Shown here: piece after piece, positions 11,150-20,845 of the stretch
Position numbering within the stretch: the stretch's first letter is position 1
Layout of the letters: each line of letters opens with the position of its first letter
Source of the DNA: Psilocybe azurescens
Lineage: Eukaryota; Basidiomycota; Agaricomycetes; Agaricales; Agrocybaceae
NCBI GenBank assembly: GCA_023853785.1
Contig: JAJIRX010000610.1
Span: 1 to 56,678 of the forward strand
Length of the DNA: 56,678 bases
Reading direction: 5' to 3'
The notes under the pieces: model-generated
What the model was told of the DNA's origin: nothing
What the model saw: only the letters and a program-made list of their open reading frames with translations
Database searches by the model: none
Program-made: the position numbers and the translations under genes

Positions 11150-12570
11150 CCTGACTGATTGAATAGTCAGCTTTGCTCACACCGCATCATCAGCACCTAG
11201 TTATCTATTTCGCCACATCAAGCCCAAGCTGAATCAACTGCCAAGTGTAAATTAAATGTATACTATACTGCAGTACAATTATTTCCATTATTTAATTTCC
11301 TTCAGTTATAGAAATATTCTGTACTCTGACTGAATAAATGGTCAGTTTTGTTTGCACTGCATCCTTTGCACCGGTTCATTTGATCGGCCACAACATGCCC
11401 AAGCTGATGCAACTTCCAAGTATAAACTAAATGTATACCGCACTTCTGTACAGCTATTCCCATTTTTAGTTTGCTTCAGTTATAAAAATATTCAATATTC
11501 TGACTGAATAAGTAGTCAGTTTTGTCTGCATTGCATCATCGGCACCAGTTTATTTAATCAGCCACATCGGGCCTGAGCTGAAGCAACTTCCGAGTATTAA
11601 TTAAATGTATACTGCACTGCTGTACAATTATTCCCATTATTTAATTTCCTTCAGTTATAGAAATATTCAGTGTTCTGACTGAATAAATGGTCAGTTTTGT
11701 CTGCACTACATCATCAGCACCGGTTCATTTAATCGGCCATGTCGGGCCCGAGCTAATACAACTGCCAAGAATAAACTAAATGTATACTGCACTTCTGTAC
11801 AATTATTCTCATTTTTGATTTGCTTCAGTTATAGAAATATTCAGTATTCTGACTGAATAAATTGTCAGTTTTGTCTGCATTGCATCATCGGCACTGGTTT
11901 ATTTAATCGGCCCCATTGGGCCCAAGCTGATGCAACTGCCAAGTACTAATTAAATGTATACTGCACTGCTGTACAATTATTCCCATTATTTAATTTCCTT
12001 CAGTTATAGAAATATTCAGTATTCTGACTGAATAAATTGTCAGTTTTGTCTGCATTGCATCATCGGCACCGGTTTATTTAATCGGCCCCATCAGGCCCGA
12101 GCTGATGCAACTGCTGAGTATAAACTAAATGTATACTGCACTGCTATACAATTATTCCCATTATTTAATATTCTTCAGTTATAGAAATATTCAGTATTCT
12201 GACTGAATAAATGGTCAGTTTTGTCTGCATTGCATCATCGGCACCAGTTTATTTAATCAGCCACATCGGGCCCGAGTTGATGCAACTGCCAAGTAGTAAT
12301 TAAATGTATACTGCACTGCTGTACAATTATTCCCATTATTTAATTTCCTTCAGTTATACAAATATTCAGTGCTCCGACTGAATAAATGGTCAGTTTTGTC
12401 TGCACTGTATCATCGGTACCAGTTCATTTAATCGGCCACATCGGGCCCGAGCTGATACAACTGCTAAGCATAAATTAACACTACACAGCTGTACCATTTT
12501 TCCAATCATTAAATTCCATATAATTATGCAAATATACTGTATTTTGAGTCATTGAACAGTTGGATTTGCA
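11150..12570 (-). repeat. 175-bp tandem array, right arm (about 8 units)
   Basis: The anchor GTCAGTTTTG recurs at 11341, 11515, 11690, 11864, 12039, 12214 and 12389, spacing 174-175 bp. Units are in the opposite orientation to the left arm. The outer three or four units match their mirror partners individually, not just as a consensus. Confidence 0.9.
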
Positions 12571-12799
12571 TGAACTGCTACATCGGCATTGGGTATTTGA
12601 CCAGCCATCTCAGGGCCGAACCCAGTCCGTGGTGTGCTAACTGTAGGCTCATGCATGCAGTCCCACAGCATTTGTAATTAATTCCCACCACCCTAAAATG
12701 TATGCAGCTTCCACAGAATTCATTGGCCCTGTGTCACACAGATACATTGTGTGTGTTCTACAGCCCATGTCACTCGTTACAATGTAGCTGCCCTATCTG
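11842..12799 (-). repeat. Right outer arm of palindrome
   Basis: Mirror of 8353-9310. Unit-specific variants are shared with the left arm (for example TTAATTACTACTTGGCAG and TTTAGTTTATACTCAGCAG in the same order), so the arms are copies of one another rather than independent arrays. Confidence 0.8.
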
Positions 12800-12806
12800 A
12801 ATAAAT
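12800..12806. repeat. Target site duplication AATAAAT (right)
   Basis: Direct repeat of 8346-8352, immediately after the terminal CTG of the palindromic element. Confidence 0.75.
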
Positions 12807-13418
12807 AAAATATGTTTGTTGATGATTAAGTGATGGTGTTGAATTAAAAATGATCATGTTTGGCCCCTGCCCTTTTAGGGTTGTATCGGTGGCTGTTGCG
12901 GTCACAAAAATAGAAGTCAGTTTGCATACAATGAGAAGTTTCAGCTGATGCTGAAAGGAACATCATGTCGCCAAAAAGACAAGCACACGGATTGCTGAGT
13001 GATTGCAAGGGTCCCCTAACATGAGCGTGAGTTAGTGTGATGTTTGCGAGAAGGCTTGGGGGTTATTTTGAAGTCAGCAACGGTGATGGGGTCGCAATTA
13101 GTAATGTATTGATTGATTGAAGTATCCCAGACCGAGAAGCATTGCGATCTGACTGCGTATGCATTGAATAAGTCAGCAATGCCGGGATATCCATAGGGAA
13201 TGTAATTCATTTTGGCAGATTTGTCTTTTAGTGAGTGAATTTTGCAGTTGTATGCACAGAACAAAGCAATGATTTTGATAGTGAGGGCTTGCTGCGCATT
13301 GAGTTTGGAGAATCCGTGGTGTGGATTGAAGATGATAAATTTGTTTTGGGCAATACAGCAAACACCTGGATGAGAAATGGTCGGTAGTGAGGGGTAATCA
13401 AGGCAATCGGGGTTGCTT
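12807..13418. other. 3' flank of element B, no LTR found
   Basis: AT-rich sequence between the palindrome and the end of element B Pol. If element B were complete, a 339-bp LTR beginning TGTGATGG and ending CATCACA should lie here; none is visible. Small minus-strand ORFs (13016-13452) have no recognisable features. Confidence 0.5.
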
Positions 13419-14048
13419 TTATGCTGGGTTGATGGTTGGACTGCATTGACAAATTGTCAAGGTGATTTTTGGGGGTAGAAGGAGTGGTGAGGGTGGTGTC
13501 TTGATATGACGAGACAGGAGAGATAGATTTGGTAAAGGAGAGTGTGGAAATAATAGAAGGGGAGAATCAGAAGGAGTGGAAATAGGCACATTGTCTTTGC
13601 CAAATAGGAATTCTACGCTAAGATTATCGTCCGCAGAACCGGAATTAAAAGAAGAAAATGAAGGTTCAAAATTAAGTTGTGAAGTGTCCATGTTAGAATC
13701 AGTGTTAAAAGTCATTTGGAGTGGATTAAAATTTGTGGAAGATGGAGAATGGTTTGGTGAAAAGGAACAAAAATGAAAGAGGGTTTTATGATTTTTTGAA
13801 TGAGTTCTGGACTCAGAAAAATGAATGTGGTGAGGAAATATTTGAAGGTCATTGGCAGGAGGCTTTCCTTGGCCCTTCAGTAGTTGTATGATATTATTGA
13901 CACTGAGAAGGTCTAGATATATTTTAAGTGCTTGTGATTCAGCGATATTTTCATATTGTAACCATGTAATATCACCTGCTTTCCATTCAATCTCAAAAAT
14001 GGAGTCTTCACCCAAACAAAAGTGTGATTTAATTTTTCTATGGCCCAC
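13419..14048 (-). pseudogene. Pol C-terminus: chromodomain plus Ser/Pro-rich tail (element B)
   Basis: The 209-residue frame begins near a chromodomain core FEIEWKAGDITWLQYENIAE and continues with a long Ser/Pro/Asn-rich tail (SFSSFNSGSADDN, SPLPNLSLLS). The tail stays open in spite of heavy decay elsewhere. In element A this tail falls outside the window. The chromodomain is predicted to guide integration; no function is known for the tail. Confidence 0.7.
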
Positions 14049-14145
14049 TCATTCCTGGAGCATCAGCCATGCTTATCTGCTCGTCCAATCGTCCTGGGAA
14101 AAGTCTGTTATTGTTCAGATGATGTATTCTTAATAGTGATGCATT

Positions 14146-14960
14146 TCATGCATCATGTACTCCTTGTTGTTTGAGTGAATCTGAGAGATTAAGCTTGTAT
14201 GATTGGTTCCCATAGTCTCTTAAAATTTTGTAAGGTCCAATATATTTCGGTATTAGTTTCCGAGCCAGTCCCTTGGTGAAAGAAGTGTTTTTAGATGAAA
14301 GGTAAACTAAGTCTCCTTCACTAAATGGTGATATTTGTCTTTTTCTATTCACATTTTGGGTCTGTTTTACCTGTGCTGCCAATATACTGTCATGAGCAGA
14401 CATTATAGCTAATTTTTTCTGTAACGCAAAGTTCCTGACCGAGGGGTACTCGCTTTTATCAGCTGAATCCCATATCATTGTGTGAGGCATACACCCATTA
14501 TTAAGGGAAAATGGGGCATATCTGCTGCTCTTCGAGCATGCAGAATTTATTACAAACTCAATACTAGGTGGTTTAGGCACTCAATCAGTTTGTTTATCAT
14601 TGACACATTGTCTGAGCATCTGATTAATTGTTCTATTAGCTTGCTCAGTGGAACCATCTGTTTGAGGATGGTATGCACTTAACATCTTAAGTTGAGTGCC
14701 AATTAATTTGTTCAAATGACTCCAAAAGATGCTGGTAAATAGAACATCCCTATCACTGATGATATTCTGAGGCAATCCATGTGGTTTGTACCTATGCTCA
14801 AATACAAGTTCAGCAACTTGTCTTGCTGTGTAGTCTGTCTGACTAGGTACCAGGTGTACCATTCTGGTCAATAAGCAAATGATTACAGTAATTGAATCAA
14901 AGGTACCATCATGGTTTTTTGATTCTGGTAAGGGTCCAATAAAATCCATTCTGATAGATT
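14146..14960 (-). pseudogene. Integrase core and tail (element B)
   Basis: Contains MDFIGPLPESKN, NIISDRDVLFTS and HPQTDGSTEQANRT (DDE context), a stop after KQTD where element A reads QSDW, then SIEFVINSA, GDLVYLSSKN and LIPKYIGPYKI. The stop replaces a Trp codon. The frame closes again at GVHDA near 14146. Confidence 0.87.
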
Positions 14961-15019
14961 CCCATGGGGAACTAGGAACTGGGACTGGGTTTAATAATCC
15001 ATAAGGTTTTTGATTGCTA

Positions 15020-15396
15020 GGTTTACTTCTTTTACATGTTGAACATGTTTCACAAAAGGCTTTGGTATCAGAGACTAAATCTTTCCACTACACTTGATTT
15101 ATAAGGTAGTCTACTGTTCTGACTGTTCCTAGATGAGCCAGTAGAGAATGTGCTTCAGATATTATAATTTCTCTAATGCTTCTTCCTTTTACAATGATTC
15201 TTGGAATGCAAGGTATTCTATTTCCCTTTTCTCTTCGGAATATCAGACCGTTATCTACTTCAAAATTTTGGAATTCCTTAGGTTCCTTAAAGATTTGACT
15301 GAAGAACGGATCAGACATATACTGATTGTGTATCTCCTTTAAAATATCAATGGCATTAACTGTTGAAGACGCTAAGTCCAACAGACTTGACACATC
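15020..15396 (-). pseudogene. Integrase HHCC domain (element B), cut by insertion
   Basis: Shows AHSLLAHLG for the His pair, then a stop (Trp codon to TAG after INQV) and, beyond it, a CETCSTCKRSKP-type Cys pair near 15010-15060. Upstream, the frame runs into the KDZ-derived element at 15396, so the linker to RNase H resumes only at 18.6 kb. Confidence 0.83.
15389..15396. repeat. Target site duplication GACACATC (left)
   Basis: GACACATC precedes GAGGGCTTTTGTG and recurs at 18613-18620 just after the other element end. Confidence 0.85.
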
Positions 15397-15409
15397 GAGG
15401 GCTTTTGTG

Positions 15410-15600
15410 TCCCCACATATTCCGGCCGGAGTCCGCCGGAATCCGCCACGGAATCCGCCATTCCGCCGGGAATGAGGGCAGAAATATGGCACAAAGCCCT
15501 GCCATATTATTTATTATCAATTCCGGGCGGAATGGTGGATTCCGCAGCGGAATTAAACGGATTACCGCGGAACGGAACCGAGAACGGAACCGAAAACGGA
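15410..15600 (+). repeat. GGAATCCGCC subterminal repeats of KDZ-derived copy 1
   Basis: CpG-rich sequence made of short direct and inverted variants of GGAATCCGCC, TTCCGCCGGAAT and GGAACCGA. It matches 38840-39030 of copy 2 in reverse. Such subterminal repeats are candidate transposase-binding sites. Confidence 0.65.
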
Positions 15601-15925
15601 CTGGCGTCCGCATGGTGCTCATTGTTATGATCATTATGATGATCATTATGATGTAGAATCAATTAATTACTAGCGTTCACATGGTGCTCATTGTTACGAT
15701 CATTGTTACGATCATTATGATGATCATTATGATGTAGAATCAATTAATTACTAGCGTCCGCATGGTGCCCATTGTTACGATCATTGTTACGATCATTATG
15801 ATGATCATTATGATGATCATTATGATGTAGATTAGAATCAATTAATTACTGGCGTCCGCATGGTGCTCATTGTTACGATCATTATGATGATCATTATGAT
15901 GTAGATTAGAATCAATTAATTAATT
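15600..15925 (+). repeat. Tandem repeat with GATCATTATGATGATC core (4 units)
   Basis: The anchor GCGTCCGCATGGTGC or its variant occurs at about 15604, 15674, 15751 and 15852. Each unit ends in AATCAATTAATTACT and contains one or more copies of TTACGATCATTATGATGATC. Units vary from 70 to 100 bp by the number of core copies. The mirror array in copy 2 is at 38535-38825. Confidence 0.85.
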
Positions 15926-16669
15926 TACATACGATTTTGATTGATCGGTAACCGTTTAATGGGATACCAATCAGCCGGACATATTTTTGGACCCTTAAAC
16001 GGTCCGAAAATCCGTCCATCAAACACGCATGATTTCGGCATCTTCGCAACAGCCGGTGTCATGGTTTCCATGTTACATCACCCCTTTGTCGGTTCGATTC
16101 TTGCTTCCATTTCCCCCCATCCACTCTCCCCTCCCCTCCTTCCCCACCACCCAAACATCCATCCCCTCCCTCTCCCCTCCCTCTCCACTCCTTCCTCTCT
16201 CTATGAACCGCAGCAGGGGAAGAAGGAGCAGAGGCCGATGAGGGTGAGGGGAAGGGTGCCAGAGGCAAGGCACCCTCAGAAATGCGTTGCACTCACTTTT
16301 TGCGAGCTTTTCCAGTGCTAACCAACCCATACCACCCCTCACAGCCGTAAAACTTCGACACAGCGACGTCAGGAGGACGCCGCAGAGGCCGCAAAGGGAC
16401 CCCCACCCACCTCAAACCGTACGCATACCCCCTCCCCCTTTTTTCATTCAAAAATATAGATATATTAATTTTATGTTTGCTTTTTTAGTGTTGTGCAGAA
16501 GCTTGATGGGGTTGCCACCTTGGTAGCCCCTCCTGAGTGCCCTCCCAGTTCTCCCTTCCCCTCCTACTGTGTCTGTGCTTCCCACTGTTGCTGCTGATAG
16601 TGAGTCCCTTTCCAAGCCTTCAGGCCTACCACAAGGTAATGGCACCAGTTGGGGTAACCTGTATAGGTT
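15926..16669 (+). other. Non-coding 5' part of KDZ-derived copy 1
   Basis: It matches copy 2 (about 37810-38520, reversed). It contains an inverted pair AAACGGT/ACCGTTT with GGATACCAATCAGCCGGACATA between, a C-rich tract (16110-16200) and weak coding frames (APFPSPSSASAPSS on minus) that I do not trust. A basic stretch reading QRRQEDAAEAAKG on the plus strand (16370) may be the start of the original transposase gene. Confidence 0.45.
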
Positions 16670-16675
16670 AGGGTA

Positions 16676-16898
16676 CGCGTACCGCGCGGGTAGGGTACGG
16701 GTTACAATAGCCCTACCCATCAGCTTTTGAACGAGTCTAAAAACGTATTTTTCGGACCAAAACTGAGGAAGATATGACTGATTTCGCAAAATTCTTCGAA
16801 ATTAGTCATATCTCCTTCAATTATGGGCCAATTTGGATGTTTTTATTCTCTTTTGGTGGGTAAACACGTAGGGTTATGGGTAGGGTTGCCCCACGGGT
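16676..16898. mobile_element. 223-bp insertion unique to copy 1
   Basis: Copy 2 has an uninterrupted GTTAGGGGTATGGGG at this place. In copy 1, AGGGTA flanks both sides of the insert (16670-16675 and 16899-16904). The insert is framed by repeated GGGTAGGGTA-type words and has a central hairpin (16771-16786 with 16797-16812, 15 of 16 bases paired). It codes for nothing visible. Confidence 0.65.
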
Positions 16899-16904
16899 AG
16901 GGTA

Positions 16905-17467
16905 TGGGGTGCTGGCGCAATACCCGTGGGTTTACCCATGCCATTGCCTACCTACCACCACATCAGCCCAGTGCACCTTCCACCACTGTGGCTGATGTTG
17001 ATTATCCTATGGGAATCTCCAACCAGAGCAGTGGCCCTCTCACTGCTGCTGATGGTTTGGTTGTGTCCACCACCATTGCTGCAGGCCATGTACATCAGGA
17101 CAATGGCTCTTCCACCATAGGTCCTGATCATGGTATTTATTATTATTATTGCTATTATTATCATGTATTTAGTTCCTTAAATAATATAGATGCTGTAAGC
17201 CTGGTGCCCCAGTCTTACCACAGCCCCTTTCCATATTATCTTATCTTATACATTTATGTGCATGTGACTATGATCCCCAAACCACATTTCCTTGATGTAG
17301 ACTTACCTTAGACCTTATGCACTGTACACACCTGTAGCTAGTCAGTTGTTCTATTAATATATTTTGGTCTTGTCATTCTTTGTGTGACTCTCAGTGAGCC
17401 TGGCAATGCCTGGCTTTCAGATGTATGGACAAAATTTGATAGGTCTGAATCCACAACTAATATATTA
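16905..17467 (+). pseudogene. KDZ transposase N-terminal relic (copy 1)
   Basis: Frames include YLPPHQPSAPSTTVADVD, YPMGISNQSSGPLTAADG and, after an intron-like gap, PGFQMYGQNLIGLNPQLIYY. The last block is the start of the conserved KDZ catalytic region seen in copy 2 (37306 downward). In copy 1 the coding homology stops at 17467, where the minisatellite begins. No full frame remains. Confidence 0.65.
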
Positions 17468-17985
17468 TGTACGACACGCACGGCGGCCACGACAACGACA
17501 CACACGACACCAAGTACACCACCAATGTACGGCACCCACGACGGCCACAAAGATGACAACGACGACATGTACAACACGCACGGCGGCCACGGCGACAACA
17601 CGTACGACAACACATACGACATGCATGGTGGCCACAACGACGACATGCATGACATGCACGACACGCACGGGCGGCCACGATGACAACACACACAACACCG
17701 AGTACGCCACCGACGTATGGCACCCACAATGGCCATAAAGACAACAACAACAACATGTACGACACGCACGGCGGCCACGACAATGACACACACGACACCA
17801 AGTATGGCACCCACGTACGGCACCCACGATGGCCGCGAAAGACGACGACGACGACATGTACGACACCGAGTACAATGGCCACGCATGACGGCCATGACGG
17901 ACACAACGGCCGCAAGGACAACGACGCGTACGGTGGATGCGTACCATGCCCACAACAACAGCATGTAGACCACCCGTCTGCCACC
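17468..17985 (+). repeat. CpG-rich minisatellite of CAC/GAC/AAC triplets
   Basis: About 520 bp built from CACGGCGGCCACGACAACGACA-like words. A higher-order unit of about 100 bp is visible: matching blocks start near 17477, 17665 and 17767 and each contains GGCACCCACGAYGGCC and GACGACATGTACGACAC. All six frames are largely open, so the ORFs are artefacts of composition. It replaces the KDZ catalytic region found in copy 2. It keeps CpG although the host element is CpG-poor. Confidence 0.85.
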
Positions 17986-18612
17986 CTTTTTTTTAAATTT
18001 TTTTTCACTTTTTCACTTTTTTTCTTTTGTTCTCTCATTTTCTTTTACATCTATGTGTTTGTTTGTTCATTTAACCCAAGTATATACCCTCCGCCCATCT
18101 TTTTACTCTGTTATAATTTTTATTTTTATTTTATTTTGTTACAATGGACTTTGCATGTAGATAATAATGTAGTATATAGTTATTAATATATTATATTGCA
18201 CTCATGAATTTACACTACTAAGATTGATAGATTGAAATATTGTAGTTGGAATCCAATGATACAGGGTAGATTATATAAGCAGTGTACAGTAGGTGTATGA
18301 TATAAGGATTATATAAGCAGTGTATAGTATATGTATGATAGTAGTGGTAACTGTGTAAATCTATTTTTATATTCTGCCTAAAGGTGTGGGAAATTGTTTT
18401 TACTCAGCTTCAAGCCATGGGAATTCCACTTTATTACTGTATTGGCTATAAATAACTCTATTCCCTTCATTCCTCATCATTCCCCTCCATTCCCTCTCCA
18501 ATTCCTTCATTCCCTCTTCAATCCCCTCTATTCCCTCTATTCCCTCTATTCTCTTCACTCCCTTTCTCAATCCCTCCAGTCCTAGGGAATATGTGGGGAG
18601 TGAGAAGTACTG
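17986..18612 (+). repeat. 3' subterminal region of KDZ-derived copy 1
   Basis: A T-rich stretch is followed by short tandem units ATATAAGCAGTGTAYAGTA-GGTGTATGATA (18265-18345) and a pyrimidine tract of ATTCCCTCT repeats (18455-18570), then the end CCTAGGGAATATGTGGGGAGTGAGAAGTACTG. Copy 2 has the same order reversed (36248-36660). Bases 18130-18225 also match 28820-28905. Confidence 0.75.
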
Positions 18613-18620
18613 GACACATC
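18613..18620. repeat. Target site duplication GACACATC (right)
   Basis: Direct repeat of 15389-15396 at the other end of the KDZ-derived insertion. Confidence 0.85.
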
Positions 18621-19335
18621 TCGGCATTCTCCGATGCCCTCAATTTCTGATGGTTTCAACAAAATATCCTCTTCTGGTATGTTTGTCATTACTGGATCTG
18701 GTAAATTTGATTCAGACCATTTCTTCAATGGAGGTATTCTGATTATCAGTTTTCTAAGGTACATTGTGCAATTTTTTTGATTTTTTGATGGTTGTCTCAC
18801 CCTCCTTTTGTTCTACAGGGGTTTGAGAACAAACTGACCTTTCATTTGCATGGCAAACTCCTTTGAAGTTTCTGGCCTGCCTGTTTTAGCAGGTGGTACT
18901 TCTTTACAGGTTCTGTTTTGAGATGCAGTGCAGGCTTCAATGCCTGCAAGAATAGGCATTCACGCCCTCTGTGATTTTTACATCATTATTTACAATATTG
19001 TAATATGTGTATTCGCTTTGTGCATGTACTGTTCCAGGTGCATCATTTGAGTACATTCTTGATAGTGCGTGTGCGACCACATTTTCACTTCCTGGGATGT
19101 ATAGGACCTCAAAGTCAAATGATGATATTTTTCTAACCATTGTGCTTGTTGTCCAGACAGATTCTTTTGGTTCAGTAAGTGAATTAGTCCTTTGTGATCT
19201 GTTACCCATTTAAATTTAACACCTTGCAGGATGTTGCAATGATGGAGCATCATTTCTATACCCACATACATCTCAATTTTGTGAGTAGGGTAATTTTGTT
19301 GTGCTGAATTTAATTTTGCTGAATAGAAGGCAAAG
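18621..19335 (-). pseudogene. RNase H and linker relic (element B)
   Basis: Minus-strand fragments: IEMYVGIEMMLHH, FKWVTDHKGLIHLLNQKNLSG, SFDFEVLYIPGSENVVAHALSRMYS and YTYYNIVNNDV, then a Lys/Pro-rich linker to 18.6 kb. Unlike element A, the ENVVAHALSR end is retained, but earlier RNase H motifs are gone because the sequence jumps at 19345 into the RT fingers. Confidence 0.83.
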
Positions 19336-19344
19336 GTGAGATTA

Positions 19345-19620
19345 ATTTATATGTATTTTTATTTCGTTCTTGCAGGTCAAACACAGTTTGCAGCTCAGGT
19401 GGCTCGTTGGCCTTGCGTGGCTTTGGTATCAATAACATAGGTATGGTATTGCCTGATGAGGTGATTTTCCACTGACCCAATTTTAGGTATGCATATTGTT
19501 TTTCAGCCCATTGTGCTCAGAAAGCTTTGGGACATCAAGACAGCCTCCATAGGTATGTCTTTATCTCATCTATTAATGGTATAGTGTGATTGATTGTTCT
19601 GAGAGGTGGGAGCTCTGTCT
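19345..19620 (-). pseudogene. RT fingers remnant; palm deleted (element B)
   Basis: Reverse-strand frames give WAEKQYAYLKLGQWKITSSG and IPMLLIPKPRKANEPPELQTVFDLQERN, homologous to 3080-3280 of element A. The next bases belong to the RNase H side (SAKLNSAQQNY at 19300), so roughly 800 bp including the YxDD box are missing. Confidence 0.8.
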
Positions 19621-19632
19621 CACTTACCTCTT

Positions 19633-20214
19633 TCAGAGTGGTTCTGCATATTGACACAGTTTCTCTTGTGCTACTTCATGGTTGTCATTTCCCAGTGATA
19701 TTGCATGTAGCATTGGCTTAATATCTGCTCCTGGTGTCATGGATAGTGTGGTATTGCTCCCAATGATAATGTGAGTGGGATTCAATTCTATGCACACTGA
19801 ATCTTGGTACAGAAATGGTGTTCCCAGAATGAGATCATAATTATTAATGTTAGCAATATCAAAGGTGTGTTCACTTTTTATGTTCTGGTACTCAAACTTA
19901 ACAGTAGTTGATGCATTAACTTTAGATTGTGATCCCTGAACTGCTAGCTGCAAGGTAATAGGCTGTTCAAATTTTTCTTGTTTTACTTTTAGCTAATCAG
20001 CTAACATAGTGGACATGAAATTGCCTAATGACCCAGAGTCAATTAGTGCACGAACCGGATGATTGTTGATTCTGATTTTCATGATCACCGGTTTTGGTAA
20101 GTATTGGCGCTTATCTTTCAGAGCTGACACATTACGCTGCAATCCTGTGTACACTTTTCTGTCAACTTGCATGCCGCATAGACAGAGGTACTCCCTTAGA
20201 GATAGCTCTTCCAC
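19633..20214 (-). pseudogene. Aspartic protease relic (element B)
   Basis: Carries VRALIDSGSLGNFMSTMLAD (active-site D-S-G), then a stop, then LQLAVQGSQSKVNAST and DLILGTPFLYQDSV in the next frame. The order matches 3540-3960 of element A. Confidence 0.83.
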
Positions 20215-20845
20215 ATCGTAGTCAATGCTGGTAGTTTTTTTTCTTTCTAGATCGCAATAGACTGCTCACAAGACCCTTCAATCTTATCCAGGTTTCTTCA
20301 GAAGCAGGTATCTCAGATTCTCTAAGTCTTGGAGTCTCTGTTTTTTCATACTTTTCTAGCTCATATGACACGATCTGATATTCATATCATTCTCCCAGAT
20401 TAAAATCCGGATTTTCCAGATGTGTTCCTGGTAAATACACATCAATTTTTTGGAATTGATCTCGTATCTCCAATATCTTAGGGTTTTCCATGCCCCTTTC
20501 CACTTGAAATTGAGATTCCTTGACCGGAGCATGATGTGTTTTGTCCACAAAAGGTGGGTGTCTGTTCAATACTAATTCAGCATAGTTCTCTAATGGTGTT
20601 CCAATTATTGTTTCCTGGATCAGTTGCTCATTGAGCCACTCATTAGTGACCTTGCACAGTGCTATCTTGTCACTTCAAATGGCACATTGCATGACATACC
20701 AATGCCCTATCGAGAACATGTTGTAACACAATCGTGTTATGTGAAGGTACAACTCAATCCATCATTTTTATCATAGATAATGTAACAATCATCCCTTCCC
20801 TTTTGAATATCAAACTGTGACTCACCCTTTTTCCATGCTAGATTG
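20215..20845 (-). other. Protease-Gag spacer of element B
   Basis: Frames include short family-like pieces (HPPFVDKTHHAPVKESQFQ near 20.5 kb) but no domain. It parallels the unreadable spacer of element A. Confidence 0.4.

Larger units (their letters stand above)
8353..12799. mobile_element. Palindromic, satellite-armed non-autonomous DNA element
   Basis: A 4447-bp inverted-repeat element. The outer ends match as reverse complements starting CASATAGGGCAGCT, and a 7-bp duplication (AATAAAT) flanks them. The outer 0.95 kb of each arm is nearly identical. Each arm contains a unique terminal segment of about 235 bp, then a tandem array of 175-bp units in mirrored orientation, then a degenerate core. 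No ORF has recognisable coding potential, so it would depend on a transposase in trans. TIR start and target size leave hAT or a KDZ relative open. I know no described family with this architecture. Confidence 0.82.
15397..18612 (+). mobile_element. KDZ-derived non-autonomous transposon, copy 1
   Basis: A 3216-bp element inserted in Pol of element B with an 8-bp target duplication. Its ends are GAGGGCTTTTGTGTCCCC and, reverse complemented, CAGTACTTCTCACTCCCC; both run into ACATATTCC, giving imperfect inverted ends. The inverse-orientation copy at 36248-39049 matches over most of its length and encodes a KDZ C-terminus. Here coding sequence runs only to LNPQLIYY (17460) before a GC-rich minisatellite. 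The 8-bp duplication is what is known for Zisupton/KDZ elements, and also for hAT. Confidence 0.85.

Noticed and set aside
8586..12570. CRISPR-like array
   Set aside because: Repeats are 175 bp and contiguous with no unique spacers; the organism is a eukaryote.
17338..18038. Long ORFs on both strands across the CAC/GAC array
   Set aside because: All frames are open because the array is built of triplet words; copy 2 shows the original coding content was different.
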